Shown here: piece by piece, positions 17,929-26,123 of the stretch
Layout: every line of letters starts with the position of its first letter
Numbering within the stretch: the stretch's first letter is position 1
Assembly (NCBI RefSeq): GCF_014191355.1
Contig: NZ_JACHWM010000001.1
Span: forward strand, 248,001-312,000
From: Methylobacterium sp. R2-1
Lineage (GTDB): Bacteria > Pseudomonadota > Alphaproteobacteria > Rhizobiales > Beijerinckiaceae
Length of the DNA: 64,000 bases
Direction of reading: 5' to 3'
Notes under the pieces: generated by a model
What the model saw: only the letters and a program-made list of their open reading frames with translations
The model's database searches: none
What the model was told of the DNA's origin: nothing
Made by a program: the position numbers and the translations under genes

Positions 17929-18588
17929 ATGCGCCGTTTCGTCGTTGCCCTGGGCGGGCTTGCCTGCGCGGCGGTCGCGCTTGCAAGCCCCGCTGCTGCC
18001 TATGAGATCGACCCGCTCACCCGTCAGCCGCTGACCGAAGTCCTAACGGTGCGCGTGCGCCCGCAGAACGCGGCCCTGCCGGCCGATATCCCGGGCTCTC
18101 CGGGCTCGGCCGCCGACCCGCTCGCTTCGACCGTGCCGCAGATGACGGCGATCCCGCGCGAAACCGTCCCCTATACCGGACCGTACGCGCCCGGCACCAT
18201 CGTCGTCTCGACTGCGGAGCGCCGCCTCTACTTCATCCAGCCCGGCGGCGAGGCCCTGCGCTACGGCGTCGGCGTCGGCCGGCCCGGCTTCACCTGGGGC
18301 GGCTCCCAGACCGTGACGATGAAGCGCGAATGGCCCGATTGGCGCCCGCCGTCCGAGATGCTGCGCCGGCGCCCCGATCTGCCGCGCTACATGAAGGGTG
18401 GCATCGAGAACCCGCTCGGCGCCCGCGCCATGTATCTCGGCAACACGATCTACCGCATCCACGGCTCCAACGAGCCGGAGACGATCGGCACCGCCGTCTC
18501 CTCGGGTTGCATCCGCATGACCAACGAGGATGTGACGGACCTCTACAGCCGCGTGAAAGTCGGCGCCCGGGTCGTCGTCCAGCGCTGA
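17929..18588 (+). CDS. L,D-transpeptidase (YkuD/ErfK family)
   Basis: A 219-residue exported protein with a signal peptide of about 23 residues (ending PAAAYE), a Pro-rich linker and a YkuD catalytic domain from about residue 85. The active site is visible: IHGSNEPETIG followed by SSGCIRMTNED, giving the H-x(n)-S-x-G-C-x-R signature with the nucleophilic Cys. Such enzymes form 3-3 peptidoglycan cross-links or attach proteins to the wall in the periplasm. ATG 17929 gives a canonical signal sequence. A strong terminator follows, so it is a single-gene unit. Confidence 0.93.
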   Translation: MRRFVVALGGLACAAVALASPAAAYEIDPLTRQPLTEVLTVRVRPQNAALPADIPGSPGSAADPLASTVPQMTAIPRETVPYTGPYAPGTIVVSTAERRLYFIQPGGEALRYGVGVGRPGFTWGGSQTVTMKREWPDWRPPSEMLRRRPDLPRYMKGGIENPLGARAMYLGNTIYRIHGSNEPETIGTAVSSGCIRMTNEDVTDLYSRVKVGARVVVQR

Positions 18589-18611
18589 TCGCCCATCTAC
18601 TGCGCAACGAG

Positions 18612-18645
18612 AAAAGGCCGGCAGCAATGCCGGCCTTTTTTCTTT
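18612..18645 (+). terminator. Rho-independent terminator
   Basis: AAAAGGCCGGC, AGCAAT loop, GCCGGCCTTTT stem followed by further T residues. The A-run on the left makes it usable from both strands, ending the L,D-transpeptidase transcript and, from the other side, the small membrane gene at 18670-18807. Confidence 0.9.
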
Positions 18646-18669
18646 TGCTCGGCTCGAAGCAGCCCTGCG

Positions 18670-18807
18670 TCAGCCGATCAGGAGCAGGCTGAGCACGACG
18701 GCAGCGGCGCCGCCGGCGATGGCAAGACCGAGAATGACGACGCTGCTGAGTTGATCGACGGTGTTCACATCCTGACCGATGCGGTGCTGACTGTCAGTGG
18801 CCGCCAT
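18670..18807 (-). CDS. Small single-pass membrane protein
   Basis: A 45-residue protein starting at ATG 18807 with AGGAAG nearby upstream. A polar N-terminus (MAATDSQHRIGQDVNTVDQL) is followed by one long hydrophobic helix of about 24 residues that runs to the C-terminus (ending LLLIG). The layout suggests a small inner-membrane protein with its head in the cytoplasm. A longer in-frame reading upstream has shadow-like composition and is rejected. The family is not recognised. Confidence 0.6.
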   Translation of the reverse strand: MAATDSQHRIGQDVNTVDQLSSVVILGLAIAGGAAAVVLSLLLIG

Positions 18808-18970
18808 GCGCTGCTTCCTGTTAATGCGGTTGATCTCGCACGCCAACGGCGACGCAAGCGGATGGTTCAATTCCAGGCCGTCGCAGCCCCGCGTCCGACT
18901 CAGGACGCCCCGATCGAGCGGAACCTGCATCCGCCGAGCCGGTTGGCCCCGCTCAACAGGGAGGACAGCG

Positions 18971-19213
18971 ATGGTCGATGCAAGCCAGATCCGTGAGCAC
19001 GCCACCGTCGTCGGTTCGGACGGCGGCCATGTCGGTACGGTCGATCACGTCGCGAAGGGCGAGATCAAGCTGACGAAGAACGATTCCGAAGCGGGCGGGC
19101 TTCATCACTATATCCCCCTCGACTTCGTCATCGCCGTCGAGGGCGATCAAGTCCGGCTCAACCGGAGCGCGGACGAGGTGAAGAAGGAATGGAGCACGTC
19201 GGGCGCCGCGTGA
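18971..19213 (+). CDS. DUF2171 family protein
   Basis: An 80-residue soluble PRC-barrel-like protein. The opening MVDASQIREHATVVGSDG, the HVGTVDHVAKGEIKLTK strand block and HHYIPLDFV are characteristic of DUF2171. ATG 18971 follows a CAGGGAGG site. The family has no established activity; PRC-like folds often bind other proteins or RNA. The gene stands alone, divergent from the small membrane gene. Confidence 0.85.
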   Translation: MVDASQIREHATVVGSDGGHVGTVDHVAKGEIKLTKNDSEAGGLHHYIPLDFVIAVEGDQVRLNRSADEVKKEWSTSGAA

Positions 19214-19320
19214 CCTGCGCGAGACGTTGATTCCCGCCGTCTCCCGAATGGTTCGGCGGAGACTTCATCCCGATCCCGATAGGCCCCCGGCGACGCCGTG
19301 CTGCGGCGGGCGATCCATGT

Positions 19321-19491
19321 ATGGAGATTGATGTGACGGCACAGAGTGATCGGCCCCAATCGGAGACCGAGCCGAAGCCGGTCGGCGATCCGCCGCCCGC
19401 ACCCCGGCCGCCGGCCGGAGATCCTCCGGCACCTCGGCCGGACGCGATTCCCGACGAGGATCTCGACGAGGTTGAGGAACAGCCGAGCTGA
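19321..19491 (+). CDS. Proline-rich acidic microprotein, hypothetical
   Basis: A 56-residue frame from ATG 19321 (GTG 19333 is an alternative) to TGA 19489-19491. The middle is nearly half proline, with tandem PPAPRPPAGDPP-type units, and the C-terminus is acidic (PDEDLDEVEEQPS). Codon use is GC3-rich like that of the neighbours. It should be intrinsically disordered. There is no known family, and chance coding in GC-rich DNA cannot be excluded. Confidence 0.45.
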   Translation: MEIDVTAQSDRPQSETEPKPVGDPPPAPRPPAGDPPAPRPDAIPDEDLDEVEEQPS

Positions 19492-19539
19492 CATATCCTG
19501 CGGGTCGTCCCGGAGGCGACCCGCACCGGTCTGAGAAAC

Positions 19540-19962
19540 TCAGTGGCAGCCGCAGCTTCCGCTTCCGCAGCCACCGCCGCTCGCCTTCGCCGGAGCGCTG
19601 GCGACGCGGTCTCGCGAGAGGCCACGCTCCTCCAATTCACGCAGATAGGTCGACCAGCGGTTCCGGTACTCGCGGCCGAGGTCGAACAGGTAATCCCAAC
19701 CGTAGATGCCAGTGTCGTGCATGTCGTCGAAGAACAGCTTCACGGCATAGTTGCCGACCGGCTCGACCGACAGGATCGCGACGTCGCGTTTGCCGCCCAG
19801 CACCTTGCGCTCCGCCGGAGAATGGCCTTGAACCTCCGCGGAAGGACTCGACACGCGCAAGTACTCGGCGGGCAGTTCGAAGCGGCCGCCCCCGTCGAAA
19901 GCGACGGTAAGAATACGCTTGTCGCCGGACAGGCGAATTTCCGTGGGCCAGCGCTCACTCAT
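19540..19962 (-). CDS. DUF971 protein (gamma-butyrobetaine hydroxylase-like N-terminal domain)
   Basis: A 140-residue protein beginning MSERWPTEIRLSGDKRILTVAFDGG. The DUF971 domain spans about residues 8-100 (FELPAEYLRVSSPSAEVQGH, SVEPVGNYAVKLFFDDMHDTGIYGWDYL), and a conserved D-H-D-type cluster sits in FDDMHDTG. A short Gly/Cys-rich tail (GGGCGSGSCGCH) may bind metal. This domain is linked to Fe-S cluster and Moco contexts, which suits its divergent neighbour moaA. ATG 19962 is preferred over GTG 19977. Confidence 0.85.
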   Translation of the reverse strand: MSERWPTEIRLSGDKRILTVAFDGGGRFELPAEYLRVSSPSAEVQGHSPAERKVLGGKRDVAILSVEPVGNYAVKLFFDDMHDTGIYGWDYLFDLGREYRNRWSTYLRELEERGLSRDRVASAPAKASGGGCGSGSCGCH

Positions 19963-20105
19963 GATGGTCCGTTCCACGCTCTCATGCCGGCGTTGCGCTC
20001 GTGCGCTTGCCGGAAAATGCCACCGCCCTCATATGGATGGCGATGTTGGATCTGTCAGCCGACAAAACCGCCAGTCACCGGAACGAGTCGAGTTCAGAGG
20101 CGCGC

Positions 20106-21140
20106 ATGTGGGGTCCCGCCGAAGACGCGCCTGCGCTTGTGCGCCCTGCGCCCCTGATCGACCCGTTCCAGCGGGCCATCACCTATCTGCGCATCTCGGT
20201 CACGGATCGCTGCGATTTCCGCTGTGCCTATTGCATGGCGGAGGACATGCAGTTCTTGCCCAAGCGCGATCTGCTGACGCTTGAAGAACTCGACCGACTC
20301 TGCGGCGTCTTCATCGACCGCGGTGTGCGCAAGTTGCGGATCACCGGCGGCGAGCCGCTGGTTCGCCGCGACATCATGCACCTGTTCCGCCGGCTCTCGC
20401 GTCACCTGACGAGCGGCGTACTCGACGAGCTGACGCTGACAACCAACGGCTCGCAGCTTGCCCGCTTCGCACCCGAACTCGCCGATCTCGGCGTGCGCCG
20501 GATCAATGTTTCGCTCGATACGCTCGACCCCCAAAAATTCCGGGAGATCACCCGACGCGGCGACCTGTCGGTGGTGCTGGCCGGCATCGAGGCGGCTCGG
20601 GCTGCCGGCATCAAGGTCAAGATCAACGCGGTGGCGCTCAAGGGCGTCAACGAGGACGAGATCGCCGACATGATCGTCTGGGCCCACGGCCTCGGCATGG
20701 ACATGACGCTGATCGAGGTGATGCCGCTCGGCGAGATCGAGGGCGATCGCACCGACCAGTTCCTGCCTCTCTCGGTCGCCCGTGAACGTCTGGAGCAGCG
20801 CTTCACCCTGACCCCGCTGCCTGACCGCACCGGCGGCCCTGCCCGCTACGTGCGGATCGAGGAGACCGGCGGACGGCTCGGCTTCATCACGCCGCTGACG
20901 CATAATTTCTGCGAGAGCTGCAACCGGGTGCGCCTGACCTGCACCGGCAAGCTCTACATGTGCCTCGGCCAGGAGGACGCGGCGGATCTGCGGGCGGCGC
21001 TACGCGCCTCGCCCGACGACGCGCTGGTAACGCAGGCGGTGGTGGAAGCGATCTCCCGCAAGCCCAAGGGCCACGACTTCGTCATCGAGCGCGCCCGCCC
21101 GGCGGCCGTGCCGCGGCACATGAGCGTGACCGGCGGCTGA
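20106..21140 (+). CDS. moaA: GTP 3',8-cyclase MoaA
   Basis: A 344-residue radical SAM enzyme for the first step of molybdenum cofactor synthesis. The N-terminal [4Fe-4S] motif is CDFRCAYC (about residues 36-43), the SAM-binding region [10 protein letters not shown] follows, and the C-terminal cluster ligands are in [21 protein letters not shown]. The last two residues are the conserved GG tail needed for catalysis. ATG 20106 gives a typical length; two more upstream ATGs are in frame. No other moa gene is next to it. Confidence 0.95.
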   Translation: MWGPAEDAPALVRPAPLIDPFQRAITYLRISVTDRCDFRCAYCMAEDMQFLPKRDLLTLEELDRLCGVFIDRGVRKLRITGGEPLVRRDIMHLFRRLSRHLTSGVLDELTLTTNGSQLARFAPELADLGVRRINVSLDTLDPQKFREITRRGDLSVVLAGIEAARAAGIKVKINAVALKGVNEDEIADMIVWAHGLGMDMTLIEVMPLGEIEGDRTDQFLPLSVARERLEQRFTLTPLPDRTGGPARYVRIEETGGRLGFITPLTHNFCESCNRVRLTCTGKLYMCLGQEDAADLRAALRASPDDALVTQAVVEAISRKPKGHDFVIERARPAAVPRHMSVTGG

Positions 21141-21146
21141 CCCGCC

Positions 21147-22065
21147 TCAGCCGGCGACCGGGATCAGGGTGTCGCGGATCTCCGGCGTCGCGAGCCAGCT
21201 CTGGACGCGGTCGCAGTGTCCGGCGATCTTCGGCGTGTGCGCGTAGATCGCCAGCGATCCTTCCACCATCGCCCGCAGCTCAAGGCAGCGGGCGGCATCC
21301 ACCAGGAAGTTCAGTCCGCCGAGCGGCGGCTTGAAGGTGCTGCTGCCGGTGACGCCCAGCCGTGCCGCGATCTCCGGATAGACCGGCCAGACGCTCCCGC
21401 TCAGCGGGTCGGGCAGGTAATCCTCGCAGGCCGCCGTCCGGGCCGGGATCTCGGCGCGGTGGAGCGCGTCGCGGGCGAGATCCGCGAGCACGAACAGCTT
21501 TGGATGGTTGATCGTGTGCATGAAGCAGCCGCGGCGCATCCATCCGGCGAACAGCCGGTCGAGGTTGCAGCCGTGCGCGTGGCTCATCGCCAGCAGCGCG
21601 TCGCGATTGGCAAACCAGCCGTCGAGATAGCCGACGCGAGAACACCTCGGCCCGAAACAGCGAGACGATCTCGTCGCCGGAGAAGCCGCGGGCGAAGCCG
21701 TAGACGATCAGCGCCGAGTGGTAGTCGCCCATCGGCGAACCGAACAGACCGCCCTTGTGGCCGATATAGACGATGTCCGGGTGGAAGGCCGGGAAGACGA
21801 TTGTCGGGACGGGCACGACGAACCGGGCGGCCTCAAAGATCCGCGCATGTGTCACGTCGCCGAACGGTCCCGCCTCGAAGGGGAAGCATACGGTCAGCTC
21901 GGCGTCCGTCACGGCCTCGAGCAGCCGCCGAGGGCTTGAGTCGAACTGCGAGAAGGTCGCCGGCTCTACCGACGCGACCTCAGCATCCGGCGCAAGGAAC
22001 CCCAGGCACCCCGCAAGGACGGCGACTTGGCAATTGTTGCCGACGACGACGATTCGCCTAGCCAC
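21147..22065 (-). pseudogene. WcbI-type polysaccharide biosynthesis protein, frameshifted
   Basis: The first half, from GTG 22065 (GGAGG nine bases upstream), starts MARRIVVVGNNCQVAVLAG, the GNCQ-type motif of WcbI-like acetyltransferase/hydrolase proteins. It stays convincing to RAEVF at about 21640. The frame then turns into Arg/Pro-rich nonsense, while a neighbouring frame continues sensibly (RVGYLDGWFANRDALLAMSHAHGCNLDRLF) to a stop at 21147. Removing one base near 21639 would restore a protein of about 305 residues. Either the gene is recently inactivated or the sequence has a one-base error. Its partner is the GSCFA gene just upstream. Confidence 0.8.
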
Positions 22066-23162
22066 GGCCGCGTGCCTCCCGCCGCCAGCAATTCCTCGTC
22101 GCAGACCACCGCCGCCTGTCGAGCGAACTCGCGGCGCGCCTCGTGCAGGCTGCGGCTGGAGGCGGGGAGGGCATCGTGGTCCCCGCCCTCAGTGAGATGG
22201 CGGAAGAAGACCCGCATGACATGATCGACACCGTCCTTGCTGACGGACCTGAGATCGCTCTCGAGATAGCGGAAGGCACCCTCGGGCGAGGTGATGATCT
22301 CGTAGGAGGGGAAGTACAGGGTGTCGCCGCGGGTATCGGCAAGGCGCTGGGCCGCGACCCGCAGCACTGCCTTGCTGTGTACGGTCGATTGCAGCACGTG
22401 GCGCCCCTCGTAGGTCGCGACCAGCGGCACGGGCGAGACCGTCAGGATCAGGCGTGCCCGCCGGTTGACCGCTTTCAGGGCGTCGGCGAAGGCGGAAAGG
22501 TCCGCGATCACCTCTTCGACCGGCTGGTTTCGGAAGGCGTAGACCTCCGGATCGAAAGTGCCGGCGGCGACCCCCGGACAGAGCGGAAAGGCCGCGCCGT
22601 CAGCCTTTGCCTGCCAGCCCTCCGTGAGGCCGAGGGTGAAGACGAAGACGTCGAGGTCCTCGAACAGCCGCCGCACATGGGTGAAGTGCTCTTGCCGCTC
22701 CGCCTCGACGGCTTTCGGGCTGGCGAAGCCCGCAGGCTCGATGCGCGGCCGGAACGGGTCGGCGAAGCGCCCATCGGGTCGCTCCCAGACCGTATCGGCG
22801 GGGGTGAAGCGGCCGTAGGCGCGCTCGATGAGCTGCAGGAGCTGGCGCGCGGTGTAGACGTTGCCGTAGCGCGCCGAGAACAGGCGGTAGCCGCGGGCAC
22901 GGGCCTCATCCGGTACCACGCCCTCGGGTGCGTCTTCCGTGACCAGGTAATGGTAGCCGCTCGCCTGGAGCCTGTCGGCGATGTGCTGTGCAAAGCAGCT
23001 TCCCGCCGTCGCAATCCGAGTCGCCCGAGTCAGGCGAAAGCCCTCACGGACCGGCGGACCGGCCATCGGGTCGAGGGCGAACAGGGGCAGCGAGCCGACG
23101 GAGCGATCCCAGAAGGCGTGGTCGGCAAGACCGGAATAAGGATTTCGGGTGCGGTCCTGCAT
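21966..23162 (-). CDS. GSCFA domain-containing protein
   Basis: A 398-residue protein starting MQDRTRNPYSGLADHAFWDRSV, the usual opening of GSCFA proteins. The name-giving motif appears as TAGSCFAQHIADRL (about residue 54), followed by RYGNVYTARQLLQL, FVFTLGLTE and ILTVSPVPL. The fold resembles SGNH/GDSL esterases, and the family is tied to polysaccharide modification. Its last 33 residues overlap the start of the WcbI-type gene in another frame, an unusually long overlap of 100 bases. That suggests either coupling or a small C-terminal frame change. Confidence 0.88.
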   Translation of the reverse strand: MQDRTRNPYSGLADHAFWDRSVGSLPLFALDPMAGPPVREGFRLTRATRIATAGSCFAQHIADRLQASGYHYLVTEDAPEGVVPDEARARGYRLFSARYGNVYTARQLLQLIERAYGRFTPADTVWERPDGRFADPFRPRIEPAGFASPKAVEAERQEHFTHVRRLFEDLDVFVFTLGLTEGWQAKADGAAFPLCPGVAAGTFDPEVYAFRNQPVEEVIADLSAFADALKAVNRRARLILTVSPVPLVATYEGRHVLQSTVHSKAVLRVAAQRLADTRGDTLYFPSYEIITSPEGAFRYLESDLRSVSKDGVDHVMRVFFRHLTEGGDHDALPASSRSLHEARREFARQAAVVCDEELLAAGGTRPWLGESSSSATIAKSPSLRGAWGSLRRMLRSRR

Positions 23163-23299
23163 CGGCGGGCGGACCCTAGCCGACCGGATAACCTGCGGCA
23201 ACGGCCATCCCCAGGGCTGAGCTGCGTGGCATTTTGAATGTCGTGCGCTCGGGGCTAGAGCACAGGATCAGACGATCCGATACCGGAGACACCAATCCC

Positions 23300-24166
23300 A
23301 TGGCGAAAGTCGCGTTCCTGGGCCTCGGCGTGATGGGCTCGCCGATGGCGGGGCACCTCGCGAAGAAGGGCCACGACGTTACCGTCTTCAACCGCACCGG
23401 CGCCAAGGCCGAGGCTTGGGTGGCCGCCCATGGCGGCAGAGCCGCCGCGACGCCGCGCGAGGCGGCGGCCGGATGCGCCATCGTCTTTGCCTGCGTCGGT
23501 AACGACGACGACCTGCGCTCGGTGGTGCTCGGCGAGGACGGCGCCTTCGCCGGCATGGAGAAGGGCGCGGTCTTCGTCGATCACACCACCGCCTCCGCCG
23601 AGGTTGCACGCGAACTCTCCGCCGCTGCCGACGTGGCCGGGCTCCGCTTCATCGATGCGCCGGTCTCCGGCGGTCAGGCGGGCGCGGAGAACGGGGTGCT
23701 CACCGTCATGTGCGGCGGCGAGGAGGCGACCTATGCCGAGGTCGAGCCCGTCATCATGGCCTATGCCAAGTCGTGCCGCCTGCTCGGGCCTTCGGGCTCC
23801 GGCCAGCTCACCAAGATGGTCAACCAGATCGCCATTGCCGGGCTGGTCCAGGGACTGTCCGAGGCGATCCACTTCGGCAAGCGCGCTGGACTCGATGTGG
23901 AGGCGGTGCTCGACGTGATCTCGAAGGGCGCGGCCGGCTCCTGGCAGATGGAGAATCGCGGCCGGACCATGAACGCGGATAAATTCGACTTCGGCTTCGC
24001 CGTCGAGTGGATGCGAAAGGATCTCGGCATCCTGCTCGCCGAGTCCCGCCGCAACGGCGCCCGGCTTCCGGTGACGGCCCTGGTCGATCAGTTCTACGCC
24101 GAGGTCGAGGCCATGGGCGGCAAGCGCTGGGACACCTCGTCCCTCATCGCCCGGCTGGAGCGCTGA
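23300..24166 (+). CDS. Beta-hydroxyacid dehydrogenase (HIBADH/tartronate semialdehyde reductase family)
   Basis: A 288-residue NAD(P)-dependent oxidoreductase. The N-terminal dinucleotide motif is FLGLGVMGSPMAGHL, the substrate-binding motif FIDAPVSGGQAGAENG is intact, and the catalytic Lys lies in SGQLTKMVNQ. The helical C-terminal dimerisation domain ends DTSSLIARLER. Family members reduce tartronate or succinic semialdehyde or oxidise 3-hydroxyisobutyrate; the sequence does not decide which. The end overlaps the convergent miaA end by 23 bases. Confidence 0.9.
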   Translation: MAKVAFLGLGVMGSPMAGHLAKKGHDVTVFNRTGAKAEAWVAAHGGRAAATPREAAAGCAIVFACVGNDDDLRSVVLGEDGAFAGMEKGAVFVDHTTASAEVARELSAAADVAGLRFIDAPVSGGQAGAENGVLTVMCGGEEATYAEVEPVIMAYAKSCRLLGPSGSGQLTKMVNQIAIAGLVQGLSEAIHFGKRAGLDVEAVLDVISKGAAGSWQMENRGRTMNADKFDFGFAVEWMRKDLGILLAESRRNGARLPVTALVDQFYAEVEAMGGKRWDTSSLIARLER

Positions 24167-25097
24167 GCCGTCGTTCCACCAAGGACCACGCCGCCTCCGG
24201 CGTGGTCCAGTGCCAGTCCCCGCCCATCTGGTGGCGGAACCACGTGAACTGGCGCTTGGCGTAGCGGCGGGTGTCGCCCTGGCCGCGCTGGATCGCCCCG
24301 TCACGGGAGATGGTCCCGTCGAGATAGGCGATCAGCCCCGGCACGCCGTGGGCGCGCATCACCGGGAGCAGGGGGTCGAGGCGCCGCTCCCGCAGCGCGG
24401 CGACCTCATTGAGGGCGCCGTGCTCCATCATTGTCACGAAGCGCGTGTCGATGCGGTGGCGCAGGGACTCGCGCTCGGCGGCGAGGAAGATCTTCAGGAG
24501 CGGCTTTCCCGCAAGCGGACCCGGCTCGCGGGATTCGTGGAAAGAGCCGATGGAACGGCCGGTCGCCTCGAACATTTCGAGGGCCCGCATGACCCGCATC
24601 CGGTCCGACGGCCGCAGGCGCCGCGCGCTCTCGGGGTCGCGCAACGCGAGCGCAGCGTGGAGCGTCTCGGTCGGCTGTCCCTCCGCCTCCGCCCGGATTT
24701 TCGCCCGGACGCCCTCCGGCACCGTGGGCAGGTCCGAGATGCCCTCATCGAGGGAGCGGAAATACAGGCCGGTGCCGCCGACGAAGATCGGCAGGGTTCC
24801 CGTTCCGAGTTCCGAGAGGATCGCTGCGGCCTGCCGCTGGAAGTGACCGACGGAAAAATTCACCGTGCCGTCCACGCTGCCGTAGAGACGATGGGGCGCG
24901 AGCGCCTCTTCCTCCGGGGTCGGCCGGGCCGAGAGCACGCGCAGGTCGGCATAGACCTGCATCGAATCGGTATTGATCACCGTGCCGTCGAAGGCGCGTG
25001 CGATCCGTAGTCCGAGCGCCGACTTGCCCGAGGCGGTGGGCCCTGCAATGAGGATGGCGGCCGGGCGCCCCGTTTCCTGCCCGTCCGAACTCCGCAC
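24144..25097 (-). CDS. miaA: tRNA dimethylallyltransferase MiaA
   Basis: A 317-residue enzyme that adds the dimethylallyl group to A37 of tRNAs reading UNN codons. The P-loop is AGPTASGKSA, followed by INTDSMQVY, the IFVGGTGLYFRSL segment and the RRYAKRQFTWFR motif near the C-terminus. I chose GTG 25097, which has GGAGAG eight bases upstream; a TTG at 25136 would add residues that overlap the divergent serB start. Only 11 bases separate the two start codons. Confidence 0.95.
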   Translation of the reverse strand: MRSSDGQETGRPAAILIAGPTASGKSALGLRIARAFDGTVINTDSMQVYADLRVLSARPTPEEEALAPHRLYGSVDGTVNFSVGHFQRQAAAILSELGTGTLPIFVGGTGLYFRSLDEGISDLPTVPEGVRAKIRAEAEGQPTETLHAALALRDPESARRLRPSDRMRVMRALEMFEATGRSIGSFHESREPGPLAGKPLLKIFLAAERESLRHRIDTRFVTMMEHGALNEVAALRERRLDPLLPVMRAHGVPGLIAYLDGTISRDGAIQRGQGDTRRYAKRQFTWFRHQMGGDWHWTTPEAAWSLVERRLSAPAGR

Positions 25098-25108
25098 GGC
25101 TACTCTCC

Positions 25109-26005
25109 ATGACTCTCGTCGCGACGCTGATAGCAAACCCGGCCCGGCCCGCCATCACTGACGCGGTGCTCGCCGAGGCGCGCCGGGTGATGCGGACGGA
25201 GCATCAGCCGCGGATTCTCCACGGCGAGGTCGCGGCCGAACTCTTGGTTCCGGGTACACCGGACGAGGTTCCGACGCTTACGCAAGCCCTGCGCGGAGCG
25301 CTCGGCTCCGAGCCGATCGACGTGGCCGTGCTCCCCCACGATCAGCACCGCCGAAAGCGGCTGTTCCTGGCCGACATGGACTCGACCATGATCGAGCAGG
25401 AATGCATCGACGAACTCGCCGACGTCATCGGCATCAAGGATCGGGTGGCGGCGATCACCGAACGGGCCATGCGCGGCGAGATCGCGTTCGAGCCGGCCCT
25501 GCGGGAGCGGGTCGGCTTGCTGAAGGGCCTAACCGCCAGCATCATCGACGGTGTGATCCGCGACGCGATCCGCTTGACGCCGGGCGGCGCCACCCTCGTC
25601 GCGACGATGCGGTCGCATGGCGCCTTCACCTGCCTCGTTTCCGGCGGCTTCACCTTGTTCACCGGTCCCATCGGTGCCCGCCTCGGCTTCGACGAGACGC
25701 GCGCCAACCGCCTCGACGTGGCGGACGGGCACCTGACAGGCCAAGTCGTCGAACCCATCGTCGGGGCAGAGACCAAGCGGGCGAGCCTCATCGAACTGCG
25801 CGAGCGGCTGGGCCTGAGCGCTGCGGACACGATCGCCGTGGGCGATGGCGCGAACGATCTGCCGATGCTCGCCGAGGCCGGACTCGGCGTCGCCTTCCGC
25901 GCCAAACCGAAGGTGGCGCAGGCCGCGCGGGTGCGCATCGAGCACGGCGACCTGACGGCGCTGCTCTACCTGCAGGGTTTCTCCGCGGCGGAGTTCGCCG
26001 CCTAA
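25109..26005 (+). CDS. serB: Phosphoserine phosphatase SerB
   Basis: A 298-residue HAD-family enzyme for the last step of serine synthesis. Residues 1-75 form an ACT-like regulatory region. The catalytic core has motif I DMDSTMIEQECIDELAD (two Asp), motif II with Ser in CLVSGGFT, and motif III with Lys plus VGDGANDLPML. ATG 25109 has no visible Shine-Dalgarno sequence, so it may be leaderless or poorly initiated. The promoter must lie within the miaA N-terminal coding region. Confidence 0.95.
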   Translation: MTLVATLIANPARPAITDAVLAEARRVMRTEHQPRILHGEVAAELLVPGTPDEVPTLTQALRGALGSEPIDVAVLPHDQHRRKRLFLADMDSTMIEQECIDELADVIGIKDRVAAITERAMRGEIAFEPALRERVGLLKGLTASIIDGVIRDAIRLTPGGATLVATMRSHGAFTCLVSGGFTLFTGPIGARLGFDETRANRLDVADGHLTGQVVEPIVGAETKRASLIELRERLGLSAADTIAVGDGANDLPMLAEAGLGVAFRAKPKVAQAARVRIEHGDLTALLYLQGFSAAEFAA

Positions 26006-26058
26006 GTCGCCGATACGCTGGCGCGCTGTTCCTGCTACGAAAGCAGCTGGCGTAGCCC

Positions 26059-26092
26059 GCCCTTCGCCCCGGAGCAGCGGGGAGAAGGGCGA
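26059..26092. terminator. Strong hairpin between convergent serB and the protease gene
   Basis: CGCCCTTCGCCCC pairs with GGGGAGAAGGGCG at 12 of 13 positions around an 8-base loop. It is embedded in a slightly larger imperfect stem. No U tract is present. It lies between the serB and degP-type stops and could end both transcripts. Confidence 0.6.
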
Positions 26093-26123
26093 GCGTGGGC
26101 TCTATGGCCTCGGACGCGCTGGC

